A stretch of DNA of 64,000 bases from Stenotrophomonas nematodicola (GCF_009467805.1 NZ_WIAY01000001.1:810982-874981), one strand, 5' to 3'; counted from the stretch's first letter, positions 25,570 to 34,802 are shown. Notes: generated by a model not told the origin, from the letters alone. Program-made: numbers and translations.

Positions 25570-26237
25570 TCAGAGTGAGTCGAACCAATCCTCGGCCTCG
25601 TCGTCGTCGGACTTCGGCACAAGAACATCTAGGAACGCCTGCATGCTGCGCTTTGTGCCGGCCTGGCTGTGCGCTGCTGCCGTGAAGGCGGCGAAGGCCG
25701 CAGGCTTGATGTGCAGACCAACAGGGTCGATGGGGTTCCGCTTGTGAAACTCCCACCAGCTCAGGTACTCGCGGCGCGACATAGTCGACCGCAGCTCGGC
25801 CACCGTGCGATGCAGGTGGCCGGCCAGTACGTGCCAGAACCAGTCTTCGCCGCGCTGCCTTAGGCGTTTCCCGTCTCGGCCTGGGCGTCAGCGGCCTTGT
25901 CGCCGAAGCCGGAGTGCTTCATGGCGACCTGCTGCAGTTCCGCGGCAACCAACGGCTTCAGCTGTGCGGCCTGCGCGGCGGTCATCACCGGCTTGCCGTT
26001 CTCGTCGCAGATGGTGGCCGCGATCAGCTTCGCGCGATCACCGTCCTGGTAGAGCCGACGGAACTCCGCGTCCGGCAGCTCGCGCACGTGGAACTGCGCC
26101 TTGTCGCCGCTGGGCAGCGTGATGGTATCCGCGCGCACGTCTTTGGACGCGAACATGCCGAGGCTGGTGAAGGTCTGCAGCACGGTCGGCGGGGCAGCGA
26201 GCGCGTCGGTCGCCGGGGTGTCGTTGGTCTTGCTCAT
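25570..26237 (-). CDS. tail assembly chaperone GT fusion made by -1 ribosomal frameshift
   Basis: The upstream chaperone frame ends ETGNA-stop. Shifting back one base on GGGAAAC continues RLRQRGEDWFWHVLAGHLH and then TVAELRSTMSRREYLSWWEF, a T-type domain (GPGT family), down to 25570. The fused product would be about 222 residues. The internal GTG at 25803 would give only 77 residues and would omit the conserved EDWFWHVL part, so translation of T by frameshift is more likely. Lambda G/GT works the same way on GGGAAAG. Confidence 0.75.
25860..26237 (-). CDS. tail assembly chaperone, G-like
   Basis: 125 residues (LPSGDKAQFHVRELPDAEFR, AQLKPLVAAELQQVAMKHSG). The position directly after the tail tube gene and the frameshift at its end identify it as the G-type chaperone, which binds the tape measure protein during tail assembly. 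A 4-bp-loop hairpin (26322-26339) lies upstream. Confidence 0.78.
   Translation of the reverse strand: MSKTNDTPATDALAAPPTVLQTFTSLGMFASKDVRADTITLPSGDKAQFHVRELPDAEFRRLYQDGDRAKLIAATICDENGKPVMTAAQAAQLKPLVAAELQQVAMKHSGFGDKAADAQAETGNA
25866..25872 (-). promoter_or_regulatory. programmed -1 frameshift slippery site
   Basis: GGGAAAC on the minus strand fits X XXY YYZ (G GGA AAC in the zero frame) and is two codons before the TAA of the upstream chaperone. Slippage puts GGG AAA in the P and A sites and opens the T frame. Confidence 0.8.
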
Positions 26238-26364
26238 GGGCCGTTTCCTGAAATGGTGGTCGGGCGCGCAGGCCGCGCACGGCTAACACGCGGGGGTTCC
26301 CGCGCGCCCGGCCAGAGAGAAGGCCCGCCGAAGCGGGCCGAAAAAGAGATCGCCGTTGCGCCTT

Positions 26365-26835
26365 TTAGGGCGCCGGACGATGGGTGGTGACCGCGCCGGA
26401 GCCACGAATGGTGATGGTTGCCTTCCAGATGTCGTTGTCGGCCACCTGGACGGCGAAGTTCTGCACGAAGCCCTTGAACTGCTTGGAGACCACGTCGTCC
26501 GGCGGCGTGATGACACCGGCAACGGCCTCCGGCTTGTCCACGCCTTCGGTTTCCGACTTCGGAGCGGTGACCAGGAAATCCACCACCTCGCCGCTCTTGT
26601 GCAGCGCCTCGATCTTCTCGTGGTCGACGGCGTCGTAGTTGATTTCGATGGTGGTGCTGCCGGTGGCCTTCCGGCCGGCCACGAACTGATCCCAGTCATC
26701 ATCGAAATCGGAGACGTCGATCTCCGATGCCTGGCCATCGGGGAAGCCGACCGAGCGCAAACGGGTCACCTTCGTGACCTCGGTGGGCGCGGTGGCAATG
26801 AACAGCTGGGTGTGCTTCGACTTCAAAACGCCCAT
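26365..26835 (-). CDS. major tail (tube) protein
   Basis: 156 residues, V-like: ASEIDVSDFDDDWDQFVAG, ATGSTTIEINYD, KQFKGFVQNFAVQVADNDIW. This pattern is typical of the siphophage tube subunit. It is flanked by terminator-like hairpins on both sides (26322-26339 and 26881-26896), as often seen around highly expressed tube genes. Confidence 0.82.
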   Translation of the reverse strand: MGVLKSKHTQLFIATAPTEVTKVTRLRSVGFPDGQASEIDVSDFDDDWDQFVAGRKATGSTTIEINYDAVDHEKIEALHKSGEVVDFLVTAPKSETEGVDKPEAVAGVITPPDDVVSKQFKGFVQNFAVQVADNDIWKATITIRGSGAVTTHRPAP

Positions 26836-26873
26836 TGCGTTTTACCTCTTGGATAGAGCCCGGTCGCCGGGCG

Positions 26874-26896
26874 GAAAAAAACCGGCTTGCGCCGGT
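26874..26896 (-). terminator. intrinsic terminator between neck and tail-tube genes
   Basis: On the minus strand ACCGGC-GCAA-GCCGGT is followed by six further T residues. It lies 25 bases after the end of the tail-completion gene. Confidence 0.7.
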
Positions 26897-26920
26897 GGTG
26901 GGGTTGAGCATTTCGAGCAG

Positions 26921-27277
26921 CTACCGGATGTCCAGCAGCCGCACGTCGAAGGAGATGCCGAAGGTGTCGGTGCCGTCGGGGTCCGGGCTCGGGTTGTAGG
27001 ATTCGATGCTGCCGCGGCGCTCAACCTCGTCGCGGATCGCGATAGCTGCGGCGTTCGCCTGCATGGTGTCCTGGCCCCAGACCGTAATTCGGACCCGCCA
27101 ACCGTCGGCCGGTGGTGTGTCGGACTGAGGAACTGGGGAGCCTGCCACGACCTCCCAGGTTGCGTAGGGCAAAGCCGCGCCCTGAGGTGCCACACTGGGC
27201 CAGACGCGGATTGGATCGCCAAGCAGCGCACGCACAGGCGCACTACCCTGCAAAACCGGTTGGATCAGAGGAATCAT
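26921..27277 (-). CDS. tail completion protein, DUF3168-like
   Basis: 118 residues from the ATG at 27277 (MIPLIQPVLQGSAPVRALLG), with the family pattern ALPYATWEVVAGSP, WRVRITVWGQD and FGISFDVRLLDI. Its ATG overlaps the stop of the HK97-gp10-like gene (ATGA). Confidence 0.72.
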   Translation of the reverse strand: MIPLIQPVLQGSAPVRALLGDPIRVWPSVAPQGAALPYATWEVVAGSPVPQSDTPPADGWRVRITVWGQDTMQANAAAIAIRDEVERRGSIESYNPSPDPDGTDTFGISFDVRLLDIR

Positions 27278-27783
27278 CACAGTACCCAGCCTTTCCGCTT
27301 CAGCGCGCGAGTGATCGCGATCCACGTTTCATTGATGATCGCCTGGGCGGCCTCAGGTCCTCGGGCCTCAGCGGACGGTGTGAGGAACGGCTTGGCCGCC
27401 ATCTTCTTCGTGCCGAACTCCAGGTGGCGCCAGTAGTGCGCCCAGCCCGTCGTTTCGTAGACCTTGCCAACACGCCGCATGCGCTGGTTGCGCTTCGTGT
27501 TTGAGTACTTCGCCTTACGGCCGACCCGTACTCCGACCGTGAAGTACTCCCCATCCGTGCCCACCCCTGCCCGACGGCGGTTCTTGGCGTTGGCCCTCCG
27601 AACAACAATCTCACCGGCAAGGAAGCCCGACCGCTTCGCAACGCGATTTCGAGCCTCATCGCGGATGATGTTCCCTGCCTTGCGCATACCAGTGCGCAGG
27701 GGTTTCCCACGGACGTCGTCCGGCAACCCGCGCAGGGTATCCAGCAGCCCCTTCAAGCCATGCAGCACCAGGTCTTCAGCCAT
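27277..27783 (-). CDS. HK97 gp10-like tail-component protein
   Basis: 168 residues from the ATG at 27783. LLDTLRGLPDDVRGKPLRTG, AGNIIRDEARNRVA and TGWAHYWRHLEFGTKKMAAK are signatures of the HK97-gp10 family, a neck/tail connector. Overlaps both neighbours. Confidence 0.82.
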   Translation of the reverse strand: MAEDLVLHGLKGLLDTLRGLPDDVRGKPLRTGMRKAGNIIRDEARNRVAKRSGFLAGEIVVRRANAKNRRRAGVGTDGEYFTVGVRVGRKAKYSNTKRNQRMRRVGKVYETTGWAHYWRHLEFGTKKMAAKPFLTPSAEARGPEAAQAIINETWIAITRALKRKGWVL

Positions 27784-28108
27784 CAGCGACCCCTGCATCC
27801 ACCATCAGCGTCAGCCACTGCCGCGCGGTCGGGTCCGGGAGCACTGCGCGGATGGCATACGCCTGTCCATCGAACAGAACGCGCATCGAGGACAGAACGC
27901 CAGGGATGTATGGGATCTCCATGCGGGCAGTGACCTCGCCATGCTCGGCGCTTGCCGCCGTGAATTCGCGCCCCGATAGCGGAACCACTTCCGCCGGCAG
28001 ATCCTTCTGCCAGTCCCTCCACACTCTGGTGTCGCCGCCCAGGGGCTGCCGGATGACGTCGTGGTTCTGCAGCGTGACGCGATGCCTGTACTTCCCACGG
28101 CGCGCCAT
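27776..28108 (-). CDS. head closure protein (SPP1 gp16-type head-tail adaptor)
   Basis: 110 residues from the ATG at 28108 (MARRGKYRHRVTLQNHD). Family features are RVWRDWQKDLPAEVVPLSGR and a C-terminal DPTARQWLTLMVD. Start and upstream stop overlap as ATGA. Confidence 0.8.
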   Translation of the reverse strand: MARRGKYRHRVTLQNHDVIRQPLGGDTRVWRDWQKDLPAEVVPLSGREFTAASAEHGEVTARMEIPYIPGVLSSMRVLFDGQAYAIRAVLPDPTARQWLTLMVDAGVADG

Positions 28109-28419
28109 CACACGCCCCAGGTGACGCGGTAGGGGTTCAGCAGCCGCATCACGGCCGGATTGTCTGAGTGAATGGTGCCGGTCACCGAGGCCTCGCGAAG
28201 CGCGTAGCTGTCACCGACCAGCAAGCGCGCCGCCTGTTTGAGCGACTCCGGCACCGGAACCTGTTCTGGCGGATTGCCCCCATCCATCCAAGGGATTGAC
28301 CGCCCAATGTACTGCTCAATGTAATCCTGGGCGGCGTTGATGTAGTCGGTGATCAGCTCATCATCCAGGTCATGGATGAGAACCAGATGTCGCCGTGCGT
28401 CGGCCAGTTCAATCAGCAT
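28108..28419 (-). CDS. head-tail connector, gp6-like
   Basis: 103 residues with the compact helical gp6/gp15 pattern: ARRHLVLIHDLDDELITDYI, AAQDYIEQYIGR, LKQAARLLVGDSYALREA. Its place after capsid and before the closure protein fits. Confidence 0.82.
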   Translation of the reverse strand: MLIELADARRHLVLIHDLDDELITDYINAAQDYIEQYIGRSIPWMDGGNPPEQVPVPESLKQAARLLVGDSYALREASVTGTIHSDNPAVMRLLNPYRVTWGV

Positions 28420-28422
28420 GGT

Positions 28423-28767
28423 TCATTCCTTAGGAAGCGCCGCAATAGCCGAGGCAATCGCCTCCAACACGGTCTTTCTTGCCTTGTCGCCCTTCGACTG
28501 CTCGGCCTCAAGGGCCGCTGCAAGGGTGCCCATATCTACAACCGTGGCCAGCTCGGCGATCACGTCCGAAGCATTCTGGCCAACCAGGGCCGCGCCAGTG
28601 CGCGCCAAGGGGGCACCGCCAACGGAGGCGGATAGCGAACCGGGGATCAGAGCGACGAGACCTCGCTTAACGAGCAGATCGGCATGCTGGGGCGACACCT
28701 CAAACTTATGACCGCGACTTCGATGGCCACCGTGTTCAAACGAGCTGAGAGCCCTCACTTTCGCCAT
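28423..28767 (-). CDS. hypothetical protein between capsid and connector genes
   Basis: 114 residues. The basic N-terminus (FEHGGHRSRGHKFEVSPQHA) resembles the small proteins often encoded right after capsid genes. The C-terminus is Ala-rich and helical. A GGAG ribosome site is present. No function assigned. Confidence 0.65.
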   Translation of the reverse strand: MAKVRALSSFEHGGHRSRGHKFEVSPQHADLLVKRGLVALIPGSLSASVGGAPLARTGAALVGQNASDVIAELATVVDMGTLAAALEAEQSKGDKARKTVLEAIASAIAALPKE

Positions 28768-28780
28768 GTTCTTCTCCTAC

Positions 28781-28808
28781 GCGGGGCAAGGTCCTCGCCT
28801 TGCCCCGC
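28781..28808 (-). terminator. strong hairpin after the capsid gene
   Basis: GCGGGGCAAGG and CCTTGCCCCGC form an 11-bp stem with a 6-base loop, 7 bases beyond the capsid stop. No T tract follows, so it may instead stabilise the capsid mRNA 3' end. Confidence 0.4.
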
Positions 28809-28815
28809 GACTACG

Positions 28816-30015
28816 TTACGGGCCGTCCACCACCGGCAGGCCGGCGAAACCGCCCTTCACGAAAGCTTCGGGACGGAACACGGTCAGCCCGACGTCCTCT
28901 TCACAGAGGATGGTCACCATGTTCTTCACGAAGTTGTCGCGGTCCTGGTTGGAGACCGTGATGATCGCCTGCTCACGGTCCCAGCCCTGCGCGCCCAGCT
29001 TGAAAGCACCGGTCAGGAATTCGCCGGTATCCATCGCCTTGGTCGCCACCACCGGACGCGCCCACAGGCCGGGCACTGCCAGGCCGCGCGGCGTGGCGAA
29101 CAGGTAGGCGTTCTCGGTGGTCTTCGAAAGCTCGACGGTCGTCCAGTCGATCGGATTCAGCACGATGCCGTCGGCTTCGTACTCGGCCAGCGTCACCTGG
29201 AGCATGGCGATGCGGATGCGGTCGATCGCGGTCTCGTTCTGCACCACCACACCGGGGTTGGCGTACGCAGTCGCCTGGGTGTACAGCCCGTTGATGTTGA
29301 GGCCGACGCCCGAGCCTTTGAGCAGCTGCCCCTCTTCCTTCAGCTTCAGGCCGTACATGAGGCGACCATTGATGTAGGCCTGCAGCATTCCGGCGTCGCG
29401 CAGCACCTGCTTGGACGCACGGATCCAGTGGGCAATCGTGGCGACCTTCGACGAGTCCAGCTCGAAGGCCAGGTCAGACTCGGGCTTCGGGTTGACCGGG
29501 TTCTCGGCCACGACTTCGGCGTTGTTGGTGAATCCGGTTTCCCGCACGTATTCCAGGCTATCCGACGTGGTCGTGCCCCACGTGAGCAGATCGCGAAGGA
29601 ACAGGCGCTGGTTCGGGGTAGCCACGACCCCCGGGATACGGTGGGGCTCGATCAGGTTGCCGGCCGACGCGTCCTCGCGGGTGATGGCGGCCTTCACCGT
29701 GAAGCTGCCCTGCATGCCCGGATTGAAGTTCTTGCACACATCGGAGGTCGCTACGACTTCACCGATGGTGCGCGCCTTGGCCGGCGCACCCCCGCCCTGC
29801 TCGAGCTTGGCGATCACCTGCTGGGCTGCCTGGAGGTTGGCCTGCAGTTCGCCCTGGGCGGTCAACAGCTGGTCAACCTTGGCCTTCGTTTCTTCGGACA
29901 GCTGTGCATGCGCGCTGATGTCGGCCTTGGCCTGTTCCGCGTGCTTCTTCAGCTGCTCATTCACCTGCCCGAGGCTGGCGTTGATGTTCTTGATGTCGTC
30001 GTCGATCTGGGCCAT
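28816..30015 (-). CDS. HK97-type major capsid protein
   Basis: 399 residues. Residues 1-75 are a coiled-coil delta/scaffold domain (VNEQLKKHAEQAKADISAHA). The HK97 fold follows (RQTGFTNNAEVV-like VRETGFTNNAEVVAE, IDRIRIAMLQVTLAEYEADG, VLNPIDWTTVELSKTTENAY). The upstream protease probably removes the N-terminal domain during maturation. Confidence 0.93.
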   Translation of the reverse strand: MAQIDDDIKNINASLGQVNEQLKKHAEQAKADISAHAQLSEETKAKVDQLLTAQGELQANLQAAQQVIAKLEQGGGAPAKARTIGEVVATSDVCKNFNPGMQGSFTVKAAITREDASAGNLIEPHRIPGVVATPNQRLFLRDLLTWGTTTSDSLEYVRETGFTNNAEVVAENPVNPKPESDLAFELDSSKVATIAHWIRASKQVLRDAGMLQAYINGRLMYGLKLKEEGQLLKGSGVGLNINGLYTQATAYANPGVVVQNETAIDRIRIAMLQVTLAEYEADGIVLNPIDWTTVELSKTTENAYLFATPRGLAVPGLWARPVVATKAMDTGEFLTGAFKLGAQGWDREQAIITVSNQDRDNFVKNMVTILCEEDVGLTVFRPEAFVKGGFAGLPVVDGP

Positions 30016-30026
30016 TGAGGCTCTCC

Positions 30027-30893
30027 TTACAGAATGGTGGTGAGGTTCGCGGCCAGCGCCGCAGTGGTCGTGAAGCCGGCAGCGTCACGCTGGCCGTGTT
30101 CGGTGGGCTCGCCCTCACCGCCGCCAGCGGGATCGCCCGCGCTGGACTTGAATTGACTGATCAGACGCATTGCCTCGGACTTGGGCATGCCCGACGCCCG
30201 GAGCGCTGCCTCCATCCGGCGAACTGCTGACGCGTTCTTGCCGTCGTCTTTCTTGCTGATTTCGTCAGAATCGAGTAACGAATCGGCAAAGCCTTGCGAT
30301 ACAGCGGCGCTGCCGCCGATGTAGGACTCACGATCCATCAGCTTCTGCATCGCCTTGACGTCCTCACCGGTCCTGGCGGCGTATACGTCGGCCATCGCCT
30401 GGTCGAACGGCTCCAACTGGTCCGCGATCTCACGCAGCTCGTGTCGATTGCCCGCCGCGAGCAGCCAGCAGTTGTGGATCATCAGGAAGCCAGCTCGCGC
30501 AATCTGAACCTTGTCACCGGCCATACCTATGATGGACGCGGCCGACGCAGCGATTCCCATCACCTTCACGGTGACCTCGCCGGGGTGCTCGCGAAGCATT
30601 GAGTACATGGCAAGGCCTTCGAACATGTCCCCGCCCGGCGAGTTGATTGCGACGGTCACCGGTCCTTTGCCGAGCGATCGCAGAGCAGCGGACATGCGTT
30701 TGGCGGTGAATCCGCCCCCAGTCCACCAGTCCTCACCGATGACGTCGTAGATGCCGATCGTTCGGTCCTCATCGCCTTCCGCGGCGGCACGAATGCTGGA
30801 GTCCCAACGATCGAAGGCAGCCGGTGCGATGTAGCTGCGCACGTCCATCTGCGGCCGTCCGCTGGGGACGCCCGGCGTTGCACGGATAGTCAT
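30027..30893 (-). CDS. head maturation protease, ClpP/S14-type
   Basis: 288 residues. The ClpP-like core includes VAINSPGGDMFEGLAMYS, the nucleophile region GIAASAASIIGMAG and the histidine region FLMIHNCWLLAAGN. These proteases cleave capsid scaffolding domains. Located between portal and capsid as in HK97. Confidence 0.9.
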   Translation of the reverse strand: MTIRATPGVPSGRPQMDVRSYIAPAAFDRWDSSIRAAAEGDEDRTIGIYDVIGEDWWTGGGFTAKRMSAALRSLGKGPVTVAINSPGGDMFEGLAMYSMLREHPGEVTVKVMGIAASAASIIGMAGDKVQIARAGFLMIHNCWLLAAGNRHELREIADQLEPFDQAMADVYAARTGEDVKAMQKLMDRESYIGGSAAVSQGFADSLLDSDEISKKDDGKNASAVRRMEAALRASGMPKSEAMRLISQFKSSAGDPAGGGEGEPTEHGQRDAAGFTTTAALAANLTTIL

Positions 30894-30896
30894 CTC

Positions 30897-32189
30897 TTAT
30901 TCCTTGCTGGTGGTGTCAGGCACGCCGAGGAACGCGCGCATCGATGCGCGGGCTGCGTTGCCGTCTTCGGCTTGGCCAAGTTTGTCGAGCGGTGCCAGCG
31001 CCGTCTGGACGGTCAGCACAGCCGCGTTGCCCCCCATCGGTTCACGGTCTTCCAACTCGCGAACCTCGTCGCGGGTGAGGATGCCGTTGTTCACCATCGA
31101 CGCGTAGAACGCTGCACGGCCAGCACTGTCCGCACGCAGCAAGCCCTCCACCGCGAATTTGGGGTAGTACCGGAGCCTTTCGGCGGGCGTCAGCAGGTCT
31201 TTGCTGATCGCCTGCTCTATACGCCTCAGCCAGGGGCCCAGGGTGAACGTAAGGAACCCGATCATCTGCTGCTCAATCCCGGTGCCCCAGCTTGTCGACT
31301 TCTCGCTATGGCCCACCATGAAGGGCGGGACGCGGAACCAACGGCAAATCTCTTCCACCGAGAACGCCCGGGATTCAAGGAGCTGGGCGTCGGCGGGATT
31401 GATGCCAACGGTCTTGATCTCAGACCCAGCCTCAAGGATTACGGGGCGTCCCGCGTTCACCGCGCCACTCAATGCTTCAAGAGTTTTCCGCGCGTCGTCT
31501 CGCTGGTCGGGCTTCAGCACGGCAGGGAAAGTGATTGCGGTTGTCGGCAGAAGCCCCTTGGCGAACGTACCGCTCGCGGCCCGATCTGCGCCGATGGCGG
31601 CACCGAATACTTCCGCCCCGTAGGCAATGACTGAGACGCCATCCTTTCCGTCCAACGAGAAGCCGGGGATGCTCCATATCCGATCATTCTGGATCTCCCT
31701 CTGCAGCCCCTCCTCGTCGGTGTATCGCCACACTTTCACACCGTCACGCCTGAAGCTGGTAAGCCGGTCTGGATGAAGGAACTGGAGACCGACAAGCCGA
31801 CCACCGATAGTCAGCTTCTCGCACCTAGCGTTACCCCGCAGCAGCATTGCCGCCACGCTCGCCTCCCAATGCACTGCTGCGGTCGTGTCGGCGTTGGGCT
31901 GATCGTGGAGAATGAAATGAAGCGGATGGTGGCTTGCGACGCGCTTCCCACTGCTGGTCTTTTCGAACATCGAGAGGGGAAGCGTAGAGATCGTCTCAGA
32001 GATCAACCGTACGCACGACCATACTGCGGACAGCTTCAGCACCGTCTGCTGGTTCACCGGGACGCCTGCTGCGGAACTGGAGCCGAAGAAGTCGGACCAG
32101 AAGTCGCCATCGGTCAATTGGATAGGTACACCGAGCCATTTCAGGGCCGCCGCCCGCAGGCGACCCGGCTTTGCTGAGCGCGCCTTCAT
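30897..32189 (-). CDS. phage portal protein, HK97 type
   Basis: 430 residues with SAVWSCVRLISETISTLPLS and FRVPPFMVGHSEKSTSWGTG, both highly typical of the HK97 portal family. It forms the ring through which DNA enters and leaves the head. Its ATG overlaps the terminase stop (ATGA). Confidence 0.93.
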   Translation of the reverse strand: MKARSAKPGRLRAAALKWLGVPIQLTDGDFWSDFFGSSSAAGVPVNQQTVLKLSAVWSCVRLISETISTLPLSMFEKTSSGKRVASHHPLHFILHDQPNADTTAAVHWEASVAAMLLRGNARCEKLTIGGRLVGLQFLHPDRLTSFRRDGVKVWRYTDEEGLQREIQNDRIWSIPGFSLDGKDGVSVIAYGAEVFGAAIGADRAASGTFAKGLLPTTAITFPAVLKPDQRDDARKTLEALSGAVNAGRPVILEAGSEIKTVGINPADAQLLESRAFSVEEICRWFRVPPFMVGHSEKSTSWGTGIEQQMIGFLTFTLGPWLRRIEQAISKDLLTPAERLRYYPKFAVEGLLRADSAGRAAFYASMVNNGILTRDEVRELEDREPMGGNAAVLTVQTALAPLDKLGQAEDGNAARASMRAFLGVPDTTSKE

Positions 32190-33877
32190 CCGATCACCGG
32201 ACTCGCGAGGAAGGCGCTCGCGTCATCTTCCGCTGCTACTGGCATGCTCAGGCCCACGGCCATCAGCAGGGTCGCCATGTCGTCAATCTTGTCCGGTGAA
32301 CGCTTCTTGTCGGGCTTCATGTTCAGGTTTCCGTCCTTCACCGCGATGAGATTGGAAGCACACCAGTTCAGCACTGGGTCGTTCCCGTGTTGGATGCTTT
32401 TGCTGATATAGGCCCGTTCCAGCTCCTGCATCGCCGGGTGGTAGTTCTTCGTGGTCTGGTTGAACTCGATCAGCGGGTGGCCATCGGCCAGCAGCCGTTG
32501 GCTGATCTCCTGGGCATTCCACTTGTCGAAGCCAATCGCCAAAGGTCCGAATCTGTCGATGTCCTCGCGGATACGGCGCTCAACCACCGCGTAGTCGGTT
32601 ACCTCTCCCTCGGTGACTTCAATCAGGCCGGCTGCCACCCAACCCGCGTAGGGCACGACGCCGCGCTCTGTGCGCGCGCGCACAGCTTCCGAGGGGACGA
32701 ATCGACGGCCCCAGGTGTAGTACACGCCGTCGACCTTCCAGACCAGCCTCCAAGAAGTCAGGTCCAAGGTGCTGGCCAGGTCCAACGCCCCCCAGCATGG
32801 ATGGCCGGCGAGCCAGTCGAGGTCGATACGGCCGCCGCACCTCTGCCATTTCGTCAGGTCCACCCATCCCGTGGCTGAAGACGCTGGGCGGTTGAGCCGC
32901 TTGATCTTGAACTCGGCCAGCTTGGACGGCATCTGCCGCGCCTCGACGGCTTCCTTGCGGATCGCCTTCAACAGGTGCGGGTTCGCGTCCATGAGCGGGT
33001 TGGCCTTTGGCCACGCCGACTCGTCGAACTCGTCGTCCTCGTCGTCAACCGCAAAGAACACCACCAGGAAGTGGTCGGCCGAGTCTCCCAGGACACCTTG
33101 CAGCACCTGCTTTGCGAACTGCCGAATCTCGCCCCAGGGTCCGGGGTTGGTATATCCCTCGGTCGTGGTGTACAGCCACAGGGGGTTGCTCCGCGCGCCT
33201 GCTGCGGAGGTCAAAACGTTCAACAGGTCTGCCGACTTGTGAGCGTGGATCTCGTCCAAGCCAACATGCGACGGGTTCAGGCCGTCCTGCGTACTCGCCT
33301 TGGAGTTGATTGGCTTGAACGTTGCGCCCGTCTCCACCCGGCTAATCGCGTTGGCCCAGCACGCAAGCCCGAAGGCCTCCTGCAGGTCGGGCGTCTTCTC
33401 GGTCATCCGCTTGGCGACGTTGAAGATGATCCGCGCCTGGCTGCCGGTCGTCGCCGCCGAGATGATCTGGGCACCCTCTTCTTCTTCACAGCACTGGCAG
33501 TAGAGCAGGATCGCCGCGGCCAACGTGGACTTGGCGTTCTTGCGGGCCACCGCGAACAGAGCCGACGTGAAGCGTCGGCTGCCATCAAGGTTGCGGAAGC
33601 CAAAGAGCTGCACCACAAAAAACACGTGGGAGCGGTGCAGCTCGATTTCGGGCCGTGCCCATTTCCCTTCAACGTGCGGGAGCTTCTCGATAAAGTCGCA
33701 TGGGTCGCATGCGTGCCACTCATCGAACAGGAAGGGCGGCCGCTTCCGCTTGGCGCGCTTGAGGTCCGCGAGGAACCGCTTGCCGGCCAACCGAATCCAC
33801 TTGCCGAACTTCTTGCCCTTCTTGTCGGCTACCGCCTCTTCTGCGTATGCCGTGGCGATACCAACGTAATCACGCAC
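32186..33877 (-). CDS. terL: terminase large subunit
   Basis: 563 residues from the GTG at 33877 (VRDYVGIATAYAEEAV), chosen because it gives the usual N-terminus and an 8-base overlap with the small subunit. The Walker A region is AVARKNAKSTLAAAIL and the Walker B region is HVGLDEIHAH. The C-terminal nuclease includes IGFDKWNAQEI. Packages DNA into the prohead. Confidence 0.92.
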   Translation of the reverse strand: MRDYVGIATAYAEEAVADKKGKKFGKWIRLAGKRFLADLKRAKRKRPPFLFDEWHACDPCDFIEKLPHVEGKWARPEIELHRSHVFFVVQLFGFRNLDGSRRFTSALFAVARKNAKSTLAAAILLYCQCCEEEEGAQIISAATTGSQARIIFNVAKRMTEKTPDLQEAFGLACWANAISRVETGATFKPINSKASTQDGLNPSHVGLDEIHAHKSADLLNVLTSAAGARSNPLWLYTTTEGYTNPGPWGEIRQFAKQVLQGVLGDSADHFLVVFFAVDDEDDEFDESAWPKANPLMDANPHLLKAIRKEAVEARQMPSKLAEFKIKRLNRPASSATGWVDLTKWQRCGGRIDLDWLAGHPCWGALDLASTLDLTSWRLVWKVDGVYYTWGRRFVPSEAVRARTERGVVPYAGWVAAGLIEVTEGEVTDYAVVERRIREDIDRFGPLAIGFDKWNAQEISQRLLADGHPLIEFNQTTKNYHPAMQELERAYISKSIQHGNDPVLNWCASNLIAVKDGNLNMKPDKKRSPDKIDDMATLLMAVGLSMPVAAEDDASAFLASPVIG

Positions 33878-34298
33878 GGGTCTTCCGCTTCGCACCGTTG
33901 TTGGCGAACGCGTTCCCGACTTTCTCGACGTCTCCTGACGGCCTGACCTTGCCCTGCGCAACTGGGGTCAAACCGAAGTCGTTCATCAGACCACGTAGCT
34001 GCGCCACCATTGACGCTACCGGCGCCAGGCCGGCGGCGTAGAGCTGCACGGTATTGCCATGCAACGCGCACAGCTGGCCGAATGCGGACAGGCCCGCCTC
34101 GGTGAGTAGCTTGTTGGCATGGAGGATTGGCGCCAAGCGGTTCCATTCCTTGACGGCATGAGGGTTCGGCAGCCAGTCCGGGGCCGGCGGCACGTCAGGC
34201 ACCAGCGGCAGCTCGGCGGCCGCAGCGGGCGGTGCGCGGTCAGGGCGATCCGTGCCGGCCACCACTTTCAGCGATGTCGGTTTGCGGGGGTTCGCCAT
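33870..34298 (-). CDS. terS: terminase small subunit, P27 family
   Basis: 142 residues from the ATG at 34298 (MANPRKPTSLKVVAGT). HAVKEWNRLAPILHANKLLT and GLSAFGQLCALHG fit the P27 family. An upstream in-frame GTG (34325) has no ribosome site. The 142-base gap to the HNH gene holds T-rich and repeated GTTCAGGTTTCTGTGG sequence, which may include the cos or pac site. Confidence 0.85.
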   Translation of the reverse strand: MANPRKPTSLKVVAGTDRPDRAPPAAAAELPLVPDVPPAPDWLPNPHAVKEWNRLAPILHANKLLTEAGLSAFGQLCALHGNTVQLYAAGLAPVASMVAQLRGLMNDFGLTPVAQGKVRPSGDVEKVGNAFANNGAKRKTRA

Positions 34299-34439
34299 GT
34301 TCGTTCCGAGGGGCGGCAAGTTCACCGCGAAAAAATGGTTTTTCTCAACTGACGGTGCAAAAAAACACCTGGGCGCACGTATCGGGACGCGTTCAGGTCG
34401 AACTTTCGACCACCCCCCGTTCAGGTTTCTGTGGGTAAC

Positions 34440-34802
34440 TCATTTCGCCGGCCATCGTTCAGGTTTCTGTGGATAAGTGCGTGACGCTCGCCTGTTCCCG
34501 AAACCGCCGTCCTCTCGCGCGGTCTTGGCGCTGTGGCAGGGCCGGCATAGACCCTGCAGGTTCGACAGGTCGTTGTTCCGACTGTCGCCGTCCCGATGGT
34601 CCACGTGGCTGGCGGCGGTAGTCCGGCCTTCTGCCATGCACGCGACGCATAGCGGTGACTGAGACAGCACCACGGCGCGCAGTCTCAGCCAGTAAGTGGA
34701 ATTGGTGGCGAGCGCGCGCTCGGCCTGCCGATTGCGCTCCGGTGGTGCATGCTGCTTCACCGCGCTGCCGTGTGGCCGGTGCCTTGGCGCTCGACTTGGC
34801 AT
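34440..34802 (-). CDS. HNH endonuclease
   Basis: 120 residues. The HNH core reads CVACMAEGRTTAASHVDHRD, NNDLSNLQGLCRPCHSAKTA, with two Cys pairs for zinc. An HNH nuclease beside the terminase is required for packaging in many HK97-like phages. Start and upstream stop overlap as ATGA. Confidence 0.88.
   Translation of the reverse strand: MPSRAPRHRPHGSAVKQHAPPERNRQAERALATNSTYWLRLRAVVLSQSPLCVACMAEGRTTAASHVDHRDGDSRNNDLSNLQGLCRPCHSAKTAREDGGFGNRRASRTYPQKPERWPAK

Noticed and set aside
25570..25803. Stand-alone gene starting at GTG 25803
   Set aside because: The conserved T domain begins upstream of this GTG and connects to the preceding gene by frameshift.
28684..30018. 444-residue plus-strand frame over the capsid gene
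   Set aside because: Mirror of the HK97 capsid gene with no recognisable domain.
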